Shown: in pieces, positions 35,915-46,683 of the stretch | Layout of the letters: each line of letters starts with the position of its first letter | Position numbering within the stretch: the first letter of the stretch is position 1 | Source of the DNA: Atherinomorus stipes | Taxonomy: Eukaryota; Chordata; Actinopteri; Atheriniformes; Atherinidae | Length of the DNA: 64,000 nt | NCBI GenBank assembly: GCA_023101725.1 | Contig: JALJCO010013392.1 | Span: 21,800 to 85,799, forward strand | Direction of reading: 5' to 3' | Notes under the pieces: generated by a model | What the model saw: the letters and a program-made list of their open reading frames with translations, nothing else | The model's database searches: none | What the model was told of the DNA's origin: nothing | Translations under genes and position numbers: made by a program

Positions 35915-36041
35915 TAGGGCTGAACGATTTATCGTTTTCAGATCAGGGACTCCAAGGGAATCTGAAAATCCCGGGAGTTCCAATGAATGAACATGCATTT
36001 TTTTAATAAATGCATTTGAAAGTGAGCTAAATCTCACCTTT

Positions 36042-38200
36042 CAGGGCTCCAGACTATTACCGTTTTAGTCTCATATGCGACCAAAAATTTGCTCAGTGCG
36101 CCTAACTTTTTTTTCTTGGTTGCACCGATGTGCCTAACAGTGCAGGTGCAGGTGAACGGTTTTCTCCAAATGTGTCTTTTCTGTTTTCCTCTGTTTTCCC
36201 TTCTAACGGAACTCAGAGAATAAAGCCAATAAAAGCCCACAGAAAGGGCGAGTCTTCATCTCGTTTGGCTTGCAAACACGTGAACGCCGTGTTGCGCTTT
36301 AGTTTGAAATAAAGACCAGTGGGTGCACGTTAGACTGTGGTCAAGAACGAGACACCGACGAGACCCGCGGAAACAATCAATTGTAAAAACTGGAATGTGG
36401 TGCATTATGCTCATATGTGGTTGTCATCAACCATCTTCGTGAATTTAAGAGTTTTGTCTGAGCGACATGAAGCAGAAAGCTGGATGAGCGTGGATGTGCT
36501 GTGATGCTGCAGCCTCCGTCTGTATGACATCACCTTACCTCCAAAGTCCTGCTGCAGGTCCAGTTTTGGACTACGACCCGCACCCATCTGAATCTGTTTT
36601 GATGATTACCAAACCCGACCCATTCCACGGTTATCTGCCGGTCAAATCTGGACCTGACCCGTGGATGTAGGCTAGAACCCGCGATCCCACCCGCCGGTTA
36701 AAACATGAACTGTAAATACTTCCCGTCCCTCCTTTATAATTGAGTCACATACTTTTCTTTCTGTTCTATTATCTAATGTGTTCTAAGGGTTATTTAATAG
36801 TAATAATAAAGAAATCCAACTCTAATGAGCTCTAGGATCTGAAAGAGAAGCGAGGGATGGGGGATACCGAAATTTTTTCATGTCGATACGATACCAGTAG
36901 TTTATGGTACTTTTTCATTGATACCGATACCGACACTTTTGGTCCCTTTTCTAAAAAAAAAAAACTTCATGATTGCAGTTTGCATTGATATCTTGAATCC
37001 AAGAGCAATATTAGATATAAGTAAAACTTGAGAAACAATAATAAATTATATTGATGAAGAAATGAAACAAAAAGATTAAAAACCTAATGTAGTTATTAAA
37101 TAACTTAAGCACAGGTTAAGATTATTTAAATGTTTTCAGTGAAAAATGTTCAAATTAGGGCTGTCAAAAAATTAATCCTGATTAATTACATTACTTTTTT
37201 CACTTCTAGAACACATTTAGGGTTAAAGGTGTCTCAGCAGGAATTCTGCATTTATCTTTAGTAGACTAAACTACTGAAACCCTGTCCTTACACGTCTGCC
37301 TATAGTCCTTCAGACAGCTGCAGTTTAGTCCAGAATGTTGCTGATACGTCCTCACACGCTGACTTCACAACTGTCCTAATGTGAAGCTGAAATTCAGGTC
37401 TGAGTCCTGGACTACTCCCAGATGTGTAGCTTGGTTTTAGCCTTTAAGTTGTGAAACAAAAGTTAATGTATTTTCTGCATATAGCAGTAGTAATTAAAAA
37501 GGACATCTCTTGTTTGACAATCGGATTAATTTAGGATTAATTTTTTGACAGCCCTAGTTCAAATATTAAATGTATTAGTAATATCATAAATTTACCAAAA
37601 CATAATGTGCAATAACCTGCATTAAAGTACTGAAAGATACCAAAACATCATCATCACCAAAACATCATCACTAACAGTAGCAGCATCATCATGATATCTT
37701 AAAGGCTACCACCATCATGTGATACAAAAGCTAGAATCTGGCTGCTTTCACATCATTTCATTTCCAAAACTCTCAGATGTGGAAATAAATTCTTATTTTG
37801 TATCCGTACAGTATCGATTCAAATATTTTGTCTAGCTGTTATCGAAGTAGCGACTCCAGGGTATGGATATGCCCATCCTGAAGCTTCAAAGCCTCAAGAC
37901 ATTTCAGTTTGAAATGTTTAGTTGCATGAAGTTCAGTGAAGCTTCCCCCTAAAAACATTTTTTTCTACTGACATTAAAGATAAACAGTTTTTTAAAACCT
38001 CATTATTGCTCATAATAACTTCAATAACCATCAATGTCTTTGTAAAACGATTAAAAGAAAATCTTTAAAATGGATTAAAATTAGCTGCATACAGCAATGC
38101 TGGAAACTTTGTGGTGCACCTAAATTTTTTGCTGGTGCACCGAAATTGCAAAGTTAGGCGCACCGGTGCAACCAGTGCTGAAAGTTCATCTGGAGCCCTG
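36042..38200. mobile_element. DNA transposon, middle layer, CAGGGCTCCAGA ends
   Basis: CAGGGCTCCAGA (36042) and TCTGGAGCCCTG (ending 38200) are perfect 12-bp inverted repeats. CCTTT lies directly on each side (36037-36041 and 38201-38205). Inner motifs mirror each other (TGCGCCTAAC near the left, GTTAGGCGCACC near the right). GGGATACCGAAATTTTTTC at 36857 and TACAGTATCGATTC at 37807 may mark yet another element inside it, whose ends I could not settle. Confidence 0.75.
37156..37556. mobile_element. hAT MITE, 401 bp, inner layer
   Basis: Starts TAGGGCTGTCAAAAAATTAA and ends TTAATTTTTTGACAGCCCTA, near-perfect inverted repeats of about 20 bp. GTTCAAAT is exactly duplicated on both sides (37148-37155 and 37557-37564), the 8-bp hAT signature. 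Non-coding interior. Confidence 0.92.
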
Positions 38201-38373
38201 CCTTTAATTGTCATCCTTGATTAAGAGTAATAGCTTTTAATGTTTTGATAATATAATGGAGTTTTCTGTCATGTTCATAAATGTTATTGTACATTGTAAA
38301 TATTGTACTGAAGCTTGATTTGAAGAAAATCATGAATCGCAATTAGATTTTTTCCTGAAATCGTTCAGCCCTA

Positions 38374-38570
38374 GTGGTTAGCATCACAGCCTCACAGCAA
38401 GAGGGTTGCTGGTTCAAGCCTTGGCTGGGGAGGGGCTCTCTCCATAGGTTCTCCCTCTCTAGATACTCTGGCTCCCCTCCCACCATCTTAAGACATGCAG
38501 ATTAGGTAAAACAGGTCTGTGTGTCTCAATGGGACTTGCCTGTGTGTAAATAAAGGTTAAATAAGATTGT
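38374..38570 (+). repeat. SINE/tRNA-like repeat, right piece
   Basis: Continues GTGGTTAGCATCACAGCCTC, with a B-box-like GGTTCAAGCC 20-odd bases on and the TCTGGCTCCCCTCCCACCAT stretch typical of this vertebrate repeat. It ends near AATAAAGGTTAAATAA. The A-box-like part is split by the hAT element; the promoter is therefore broken. Confidence 0.6.
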
Positions 38571-39719
38571 GTCATAGTTGCATCATATGAACAAAAGCAT
38601 TATTTTTACATCTAAGTACAACACGTTATGAGACCTGAAAGAAAAACGATTGTGTGTTATGCTTCTATAAGTGTGGAAAAAGTTTCCCTGTGCTGCTCTT
38701 CAACCACAAAATCTGAAGATGGACCCAACATATAAAAAACAGTTTGTGTGACTTGATGCCAAGAGGACTCCTTTGGTCATATATCTACTGTGGTGTTCAT
38801 ACACCAGAAGCCATGGTTGTTTAGCTTTCAGTTTAACAAGCCCACCTTCTCTCTCTCTCTCTTTATCTCTGTCTCTACTTCTCTCTCTTTCCCACTCATT
38901 TCCCAGAAGTCTTCTTGTCTGTGTGGGATGATGCACTCAACAGGAAAGCTTAATTATCCATGAGGAGAAAAAAACAGACAAAGGAGGGGTCATGAAAAGA
39001 AAGCCTATGTCTGTGCTTGCCCTGTTTGTAATATAATACTGATGTACATCTGGCACTCTGCATCGTACATCTTCTGTTGCTGTCAGGTGGTTCAGGCGTT
39101 TCATCAACATTCAAGCTAAATTTAAGAGAGAAGAAGGAGAAATTTGGGGAGTGTAGAGGACGACACACACAGGTGCTGAGGGAGAAAGGAGGTGTACGGA
39201 GCAGTACAGTAAGAACAAACAAGAGCAAAGCAGTGTGGAGTTGTTGCTAGGAGGCTGAGGTTGCTGTGGGGGCTGGTGTTTACTTACAGTACCCAGCTGG
39301 TAACTCCAGCTATGACATACTGTATGTTCTCATATATGAATTAATTTCATACATGAAATGTTTGAAATTTATTGATTTATTTTATCCAAAGAAGGTATTA
39401 AGGTATTATTAGCAATATGACTTAATTAATTCTGGAATGCGCTGCTAGGTAGTGCAATTTGTGAAAGCTTCCCTTAACTTTTGTGTTTTTTTCTAATATA
39501 GTTGTCTTTTTTATCGACATTATTCGTCAGATTAGGTTTTTCTTGGAGGATTTTTTTATGCTGGTTTCAAGGTGTGCAATTGGGAGATTTTTCCTCGTAT
39601 ATTGGCTTTTTTCACTGCTTGTTATGATTGTATCATAGCAACGGAAAAATTGTTTACCACCGTGATCAACTGTTAAACTCTCCCAAATCAAGATTTTCAG
39701 CGAAATAACACGTAAATCC
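38571..39719. other. Non-coding DNA, nothing recognised
   Basis: Includes a CT-rich run (38846-38895). No gene signal; the LINE of copy 2 begins near 39720. Confidence 0.45.
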
Positions 39720-39819
39720 AGTGGAGTTAAGGAGAAAGAAAGAGGATGCAGGGAGGGGTAAGGAGAGAGAAAAACGGTGGAGATTTAAACCGTTTCTTCC
39801 AACTGTTGTGATGGGTAAC

Positions 39820-40208
39820 GTGAGATCGCTAGCTAACAAGATGGACGAGCTGAAGTGCTAAAAGGTTAGAAAGAGTACAGAGAATGCAGTATCATGTGTT
39901 TCACCGAGACTTGGCTGCATGAACACATCCGGACTGTAATGCGTCACACGGCTTAGACGGTGTGAGACCGAAATAAACAGCTAGGGGAAGCGGAAGGGAG
40001 GCGGTGCAGTGCTGGTAGTAGCGCTGGTGTCATCAGGACACGTACTGTCAAGGAGAAGATCTGCACAAGAGACATTGAACTGTTAGCTGTGAGTTTCCGT
40101 CATATTATTTACCCAGAGAGTTTGCCTGTGTTATTCTGGTAGCGGTTTTATAATACCAGGTCCGCCAGGCGCTGTGTGTCTCAGCTCGTGTGGCTAAACT
40201 ACAAACAC
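39820..40208 (+). pseudogene. LINE endonuclease domain, first part (copy 2)
   Basis: MGNVRSLANKMDELKC and then a stop; the rest continues in shifted frames through ACATTGAACTGTTAGCTGTG to the point where the L1-like insertion begins. The second part is at 42490-42850. Confidence 0.7.
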
Positions 40209-40456
40209 AGCATAGGGGCTGGGCCAAGATGGCGGCGGTGTAGGTAAGCGTTTTTCGGTGTTGGAAACTGAGATTTTGCGGTTACACAACTAAAGAACTT
40301 TGAACTTGAATGGGAGCAACACACATGTGTTAACCTAACCGTTGCAACATTCTTGAACTGAATGGGGAAAAGGAAGAATCGAAAAACCATTTCTTAAAGT
40401 GCCATGATGGAGGTGTCACAGAAACTACTCAACTCCTCTGGGGAAGCGCTGAAGAC

Positions 40457-40786
40457 ATGATGGCCGCTGAAGTAGACGGTATACAAACCCACAATAATTC
40501 AACCAAAGAGGCTTGGTTTGATTCTGACACAAATCTTCAAACTAATGAGTCCGAAACTCTGCCGGTTCCTCTCCCGGACACTCCTTTGAAACCCCCGACA
40601 AAGAAAGTAAAGCGCGCCGAGACCTCCGGCGGAGAGAGCGGAGAAATTCTCAACGCCATGGGTGCTGTCAGAGAAACAGATGAAACTTTTCGCTCCATCT
40701 CCGACATTAAAAGAGCAACAGAGGCTACCTCTAAACAGCTGGAGAAGCTCACTTCACCGTTAGCAGCTTACTTAGATGTCAATTGA
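40457..40786 (+). pseudogene. L1-like ORF1 N-terminal fragment
   Basis: A 109-codon open frame beginning MMAAEVDGIQTHNNSTKEAW, with a polar, proline-rich segment (VPLPDTPLKPPTKKVKR) and then a likely coiled coil (FRSISDIKRATEATSKQLEK then LTSPLAA). That layout fits L1 ORF1 proteins: disordered N-terminus, coiled coil, then an RNA-binding domain. The RNA-binding domain is absent; a few possible traces (VVDI, KDEGKMG) appear in shifted frames near 40920-40970. The frame closes at 40786 where the purine-rich sequence starts. Confidence 0.5.
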
Positions 40787-41160
40787 AAAGAAGGGTGGTA
40801 AATGTGGAAAAAAAACAAAAAAGAAGAAAATAAGGTTGAAAGGGAGGTTGCAGAATGAGAAAGAGAAGATGGGTTGAAAATAAGGAGTGAAAGAAGAAGA
40901 AGGAGAAGACATAGAGCAAGGTTGTGGACATCCAAGCACCGCCCCAAAGATGAGGGGAAGATGGGATTGACTGTTGCGTGGAGAGAAGGAGAACGGAGCG
41001 ACAGTTTTTTATGTGGAGCACCGAGACGGGGAGGGACGCAAAGGTAAGTATGTAGAAAAATGAGTTGAGGGTTGTCCGGGGGAAAAGGGGCACGAGAGAA
41101 GCTGTGGCTGTGAAAAAGCGTAAGGATGGGAAAAAGCATTTTGTGGCCTTTGTTTATATG

Positions 41161-42360
41161 GGAAAAAAGTTGAGTAGAGGTTTATGTTGTTGTTTTGGTG
41201 TTTTTGTTATTTCCAGAAGAGTATAAAAATAAAAGTGATGATAGGGGAGGAGGAAAAGAGGATTTTTCTTTTATTTTATTTGCTGTTGTGTTGTTAAATG
41301 GGGAGAGAGAAAATAGGAAGTTAAAAATGGAGAGAGGATAAAGAAGTGATGATGATTTAGTGGATATTTGATTGTTTTCTAAAGACCATGAATATGAGAT
41401 ATTTAAGTTGGATGAAATTGTTGGTTGTTGAGCTTTTTTTGGTGGTTTTCATAGCACTTAATGTATTTTTTAGGTACACTGTCACTCTAAAAATATATTA
41501 TTATTAATTATAATGGATTATGTTGTGCTAGGAGAAAAGAGGTGGTATGTAGTTGGGCGCTAAGAAGGATAATTTTGGAGATGGGGATGGTGTGGATGGT
41601 GTAAATATGATTAGGAAATGATATTATGGTGTGGTGTTTGGTTGTAATAAATGGTGTAATTTGGTTAATTATTAGGTGGGAGGTATTTGGGTAGAAAATA
41701 TGTATTGTGGGTATGAGATGACTGAAAATATTTTGTGTAAAAGTAAAATTTGGTGTTTATGTGTTGGAGGTTAACTAAATGATAATGGTGTATAATAGGG
41801 TCTAGATAGGATTGATATTTTAATTTTTCCTAATCCTCATGGTTAAAGAGTTAATACTGTTGCCCTATTGACCAAAAAAATAATTAAAATGGCATAAATT
41901 GTTGGATAAGAGGTATGGAAATATTTTTAAAAATAATAATAATAAATATAGCTAGAGTTTAAAGGGAAAATAAAAATGGGAATTAAATATAAAGTGAGAG
42001 TTGGAATAAAAGAAGCAAGGAATAAAAAAAAAGAGAGGCATGAAAAAGAGCGTTGAAAAATAATATGTAAAAAATAATTAAGAGGATGAAATGAGCTAAA
42101 AATTAGTTGCAATAGAGTTTTACTTAAATTTGAAAGGAGCATATAAGAAATGAAAGGTGATTATTGAAATTTTTTTAATAAATGTTTTAGAGTATATGAG
42201 TGGGATGAAAGTTGGTGGATTATATGGGTGTGGGGGTTGTATGATGTAATTATTATTTTGATGTATTTGAAATGGGTGTTTTGTGGTTGGTTTTTGTTGT
42301 TAATATTTTTGTTTTTTTTTTATTGTTTTTGTGGGTTGTTTTTGGTGTGTATTTTGATTT
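41161..42360. repeat. Cytosine-depleted tract inside the L1-like insertion
   Basis: By direct count these 1200 bases have 42 C (3.5%), while G stays abundant; for example 41581-41700 and 42181-42360 have no C at all. The preceding ORF1 segment (40457-40786) has normal C content. No open frame, repeating unit or L1 ORF2 motif is recognisable. Either the strand has lost C in a directional way or the consensus is wrong here. Confidence 0.85.
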
Positions 42361-42437
42361 TTTTTTTTTGTTTTTGTTTTTTTTTTTTTTTTTTTTTTTG
42401 TTTTTTTTTTTTGAATAATAAAAAAAAAAAAAAAGGG

Positions 42438-42472
<35 letters not shown>

Positions 42473-42475
42473 AAA
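42361..42475. repeat. Long T and A homopolymer tracts
   Basis: T runs to 42412, then A runs from 42420 to 42470 broken only by GGG and a C. The A part is plausibly the L1 poly(A) tail; the T part just before it is odd for a retrotransposon 3' end and may be misassembled. Confidence 0.75.
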
Positions 42476-42489
42476 AAGCATCCAAACTC

Positions 42490-42850
42490 ATTATGGCGAT
42501 CTCTGGAGACTTCAACAACGTCTCCCTCTCTGCTCGTTGCCCTTTCCAGCAGTTTGTCAGCTGCTCCACCAGAGAAAATAAGATGTTGGACTTATTATGA
42601 AATACAAAGAATGCATAGCTCCTCTGCCCTGCCTCCTCTAGGAAGATCTGATATAATTGGTTCTTCTCACCTCCACCACAGCCCTCGTTAGCAGCAACCA
42701 GTATTGGAGGACGATTAAAACCTGGTCTACTGAGGCTGAAGATGCTCTGAGAGGGTGTTTGAGGCCACAGACTGGAATGTCCTCTGTGAACCTATGGAGA
42801 TGACATAACACCATGATGAGTGTGTGAAGATTACATAAACTTCTGTGTGG
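42490..42850 (+). pseudogene. LINE endonuclease domain, second part (copy 2)
   Basis: ATGGCGATCTCTGGAGACTT encodes MAISGDFNNVSL, the GDFN motif; it continues in several frames through CTCTGCCCTGCCTCCTCTAG to the end of the domain near 42850. The SDHN motif region is frameshifted (GAAGATCTGATATAATTGGT). Confidence 0.75.
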
Positions 42851-43419
42851 ACAAATTGTCCAAAAGAAAGTGAGGTGCTTCAATTACAAACCCTGGATAC
42901 AGTGACGAAGCTGCTGACATAAAGGCAGGGATGGAGAAGGGAGTATGAAGACCACACAAAAACAATGAAAACAAGATAAGAAGTGCAAGGAGGACTACAG
43001 GAAGAAGTTGGAGGCCAGCTCCAGCAGAACAACGTGAGGGATGTATGGTCGGGAATGAAGAAAATATGGTAAGTTAAAGGGGGACCAGACTGGGAGGTCT
43101 GGAAGAGCTAGAACTGAAATGTTTTAATGGGTTAGTTCCCCCCTGCCGACAACCCAACATTCCACACACCCTCCAGAGCTAAGCTTTCCGTCCCACCTCC
43201 ACTCTCACCGCCCAGTATGGACCAAACGCGTCCTCCTCACATAGACATCGCTTTTGCTCCACCAATGCTGTCTCTTGCAGTAAGAAACAATAGAAAAACT
43301 GAACCGGAGGCTGCAGGTAATGGTGTAGTCAGAGTTCTGACCTGCTAACAATATGTGTTTAGCACACAGCGAAAAAGAGTTCTGTGTTGGAAGACATTTT
43401 TGTAGTCCTAAAAAACCTC

Positions 43420-44450
43420 ACAGCTGAACAAATGACTAAGACTTGCTCTGACATCTATATGAAGTCCTGGAGGACTTTACTGGCTCACCTCAACAGCAAG
43501 TGAACACCTTAGGACCATTAAGTGCATATGTAGGGGGTTGAAGACGCTTTTTGCTTAGAGCCCACTCTATCTGGACCAGTAGGCAGCACTTTAGGTATGT
43601 TTTTGATTTTTAAGTCATTTAATACTATTAGCTGCTTCTATGGGAAGCTCCTAACTTCAGGTGGATCCCTCCACAACCACCTGGATTTACGCTACCTCAC
43701 AAACAGACCAGTTTTGAGACTGAAAGGTTGTGTGTCTGAGATGGTGGTCAGCAGCACTGGAGCACCACAAGGGACTGTACTCTCACCATTCTTTACCTGT
43801 CCCAGACTTCAGTATACTCTGAGTCCTTCATCTGCAGAATATTCTGTGACTCTGTGTGTGGGGTGTATTAGTGATGGACAAGATGCCGAATACAGGGAAC
43901 TTGTCAATCAGTTTGTGAAATGGTGCAGTAACAATCAGCTCATCTTAAATACCAGCAAGACTAAAGAGATGATTGTTGACTTCAGGAGGAGCAAGAATAA
44001 GCAGCATAGTCCTGTCTACATCCTGGAAGAGGAGGTGGAGGTGGTAGAGAACTACAAATACCTTGGAGTTCAGCTGGACAACAGACTTGATTGGAAATGC
44101 AACTGTGACTACATCTACAAGAAAGGTCTGAGCAGACTTTACTTCTTAAGGAAGCTAAAATCATTTAATGTCTGCAAAAGATGTTGCAGATCTTCTATAA
44201 GTCTGTGGTAGAAAGTGCAATTAGCTTTGCAGCCATCTGCTGGGGCAGCAGCATCAGAACCAGAGACTTGAAGAAACTAAACAAGCTGATCAAGAAAGCT
44301 GGTTCTGTGCTGGGGATAACTCTGGAGCCGCTGGAGCTGATCGTTCAAAAGAATGCTTCACAAGCTGATGAAGATGATGGAGGACACTTCCCATCCTCTC
44401 CACAACACGGTGAAGAATCAACAGAGTGTGTTCAGTGGGAGGCTGCGTAG
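43420..44450 (+). pseudogene. LINE reverse transcriptase and C-terminal region (copy 2)
   Basis: The plus-strand open frame 43597-44211 reads VLRLKGCVSEMVVSSTGAPQ, GTVLSPFF, NQFVKWCSNNQLILNTSKTK and ENYKYLGVQLDNRLDWKCNC; 44181-44450 continues with KLNKLIKKAGSVLGITLEPL. STGAPQGTVLSP is an RT motif. The catalytic YSDD of copy 1 is lost: a small deletion changes KYSDDSAVVGC to EYSVTLCVGC. The region holding motif A (FFDFSSAFNT in copy 1) is also badly damaged. Confidence 0.88.
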
Positions 44451-44509
44451 TTCCTTAGCGGAGAGATACAGTTTTCTGCCAGCAACCATCCCCTAAAGCA
44501 GCTCTCTTG

Positions 44510-44545
<36 letters not shown>

Positions 44546-44618
44546 GAGCTTTTACAATACTGAATTTCCCTTCGGGGATGAATAAAGTATTTTTCATTTC
44601 ATTTCATTTCATTTCATG

Positions 44619-46660
44619 ACTTGACTTGAAACATCCTTCTTTGTGGCTGTAAAACATTTAGTCAGCCTCTGTAATTTTATTTATTTGTTTAGAAGACTTC
44701 TGATGCTCCTTATGTGCTATACTCTGAAAGCAGCGTTTCACAGCGTATAAACCCTTTGGTTCAACCATCATCTCTGAGGTTCTGTTCTTCCTCCAATTAA
44801 GACCTAATCTCTCCCAGATGGGGGGCCAAACCTCGCCCTCTGGCCTTTCGGTTCCGTTTTAGGGTAAATGCTTCATGCTTTTTGGCATTTGTAACATTTT
44901 TAAGCTCATGAGTGGGTTTGTTTTGGTTTTGGTTTTTGTTTCATGTGATTCCTGGTCTGAACTTTACCATTAAAACTGAAAGGTTGAGCTGGTCAGCTGG
45001 ATGTTACAACTTCTGTCTTTCATTTCCTTTTAAGATGCACTGCAATGTTTTATAATCATTGATTGGTTTGATCCCTCAACATTCAGTTCTTTGATTAGTA
45101 CGAAGAATTTCAGATTATAGATAAATCTGTCATGGTTGACAAGAGACTCAACAAGTAAAGGTAGAAAAACTGATTATATATTTTCAGATGTATGGCAAAG
45201 AGAACATGAGAACAGACGTCAGTCTGTCTGAATAGAAACCTGGAGCGGAAATTCCTGAAAGGCTTTATTGTGTGCTTCAACCCACATGTCTTCATATCTA
45301 CTTTTTATTTATGGCTTTCTTCACAGGCTAAACATCCGAAGTGACCATCCATATTAACATACTTGGCTTCCATTTGAGCAGAAAATAAAACACATGTTAG
45401 TTTCTACTGTATAACGTAACAACAGTTATTCAGGTCTTTTTAAGGTCTTTTTTCCTGAGAACATGCTTTGATTCAGTACCATCACAGGAAATGTGGGGAG
45501 CTTGATATCAAGGGGATTTTTTTGTAAGATAGCTTTATAATTATTTGTTTTTATATTTGCTGAAGATAATAGCCTGAGCTTACAATTTATGCATTTAAAT
45601 GCTTTGCTCATAGCACAATCATTTATGGATACTGATGTGTATGGACCAATATACCTCTTTGAAATCTAAGATATGGGTCGCTGCCTTAAAGTTAAACAAC
45701 TAGTAAACACAAACAACCCAGATGATTTGGTGGGATAGTAGAGCAGTAAGAGCTAAATGAAGAGATTATGTCATTTGACTGGAGTGTATGAGGAGAAGTA
45801 CGGTTGGTAAGCGCCACCCATCCAAAGCCTGCTTGAGAAACGCACCCACAGCCAATTACTTGTGATTGCAGAACAGAAGTTGATCAACGACTGCTCATTG
45901 TGAGGATGACTCATAACATCCAAACTGATTTCCTCATGGGTTTTCTTGGTTTTTATCATTTCACAGTAAGTACATCTATTCCTGGAATTCAGATTGAGTG
46001 ATGTCTGACCTTCGTGTCCAAAAACGAGTGAAAGAGGGGGTGAAAAGATAAATGACTAACAAATGTCCTGAGTTGTTTAGTGATTTAAATTTTTAAGATT
46101 CACTTTCCGTGCTTCAGCAAAAACAAGTCGCTTTTGTGTGAAGTAGTTTTGTTGTTTGTGATAATATTGAACATTTCCATCTGATCTAAAATTATTTCTC
46201 TCATCTTTTTGATGAAAAACATAATTTTGGGGAATGCATCATTATATTTTCGTCTCGTATTGTTAATTAGAAAATGTGTACTGATTTAGTCCCAGTTGTT
46301 GTTCTTTAATGGGGGTTTTCATCTCACCTAGTCTAGTTTTTGTCCAGCGAAAAATGTGTGTTGACAAATAATTTTTATTTTTCGTTAACAAAATTAACAC
46401 TATATTACTGTACATCTTTTCCTGCTTTTTTTCCATTCATGTTTCCTATCCTTCTACACTCTCCCTCTCTTCTGAAGACTAAAGATCTCCAAAAAGATTT
46501 TCTCTTCCTTTTTAAGGTGTAAATCCACGTGCAATCCACCTTTTTATACTCACCCTTGTTTTCAGGGAAACTGTTAGCGTTAGGTTAATGTACCAAGCTG
46601 AAGACATGAAGATCAGCTGTTTCCTGACAGAAGCTGAAGATGAGTCTGTTAACACATCTT
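44619..46660. other. Intronic DNA upstream of the b3gnt2 coding exon
   Basis: AT-rich, no gene or repeat with defined ends. From about 46540 it leads into the pyrimidine-rich acceptor of the b3gnt2 coding exon. Confidence 0.5.
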
Positions 46661-46680
46661 CATCTTTTTCTGTGTCTCCT

Positions 46681-46683
46681 CAG
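46681..46683 (+). promoter_or_regulatory. b3gnt2: Splice acceptor of the b3gnt2 coding exon
   Basis: CATCTTTTTCTGTGTCTCCT followed by CAG is a textbook 3' splice site, and the start codon lies 23 bases further on. An upstream non-coding exon is therefore expected. Confidence 0.8.

Larger units (their letters stand above)
35915..38373. mobile_element. hAT element, 2.46 kb, outer layer of a three-layer nest
   Basis: Ends TAGGGCTGAACGATTT and AAATCGTTCAGCCCTA are exact inverted repeats (16 bp). Flanking octamers GTAGTTAG and GTGGTTAG agree at 7 of 8 positions, an 8-bp duplication as in hAT. It carries two more hAT-like elements inside and no recognisable transposase. Confidence 0.85.
40211..42476 (+). 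mobile_element. L1-like retrotransposon inserted in LINE copy 2
   Basis: Inserted exactly between AACTACAAACACAGCA and GCATCCAAACTC, which are contiguous in LINE copy 1. It starts GGGGCTGGGCCAAGATGGCG, like the 5' end of fish and mammalian L1 elements, and ends in a long A tract (to about 42470) followed by ACAAAAAGCAT. The pre-insertion side reads ACAAACACAGCAT, so the two sides look like a decayed target duplication of about 11-13 bp. ORF1-like sequence is present at the start; the 3' half is abnormal (see 41161-42360). Confidence 0.7.
39720..44618 (+). mobile_element. CR1/L2/Rex1-type LINE, copy 2, interrupted by an L1-like insertion
   Basis: Same family as 31228-33940 but on the plus strand and longer at its 5' end. 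GTGATGGGTAACGTGAGATC encodes the start of the endonuclease (MGNVRSLANKMDEL), then ETWLHE-like sequence. It stops at about 40210, resumes at 42477 with GCATCCAAACTCATTATGGC, and carries RT and C-terminal parts to 44450. A 29-A run (44515-44543), GGGATGAATAAAGTATTTT and (ATTTC)n (44598-44618) form the tail. Many frameshifts; inactive. Confidence 0.85.
7930..46683 (+). other. Putative 38.7-kb first intron of b3gnt2, filled with transposons
   Basis: If exon 1 is at 7618-7929, everything to the acceptor at 46681-46683 is intron. It carries no intact gene; individual elements are listed separately. The acceptor end is strong: a CT-rich tract (46661-46680) followed by CAG. Confidence 0.4.

Noticed and set aside
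42228..42581. Open frames rich in Phe or Lys across 42.2-42.6 kb
   Set aside because: They are translations of T and A homopolymers joined to LINE sequence.
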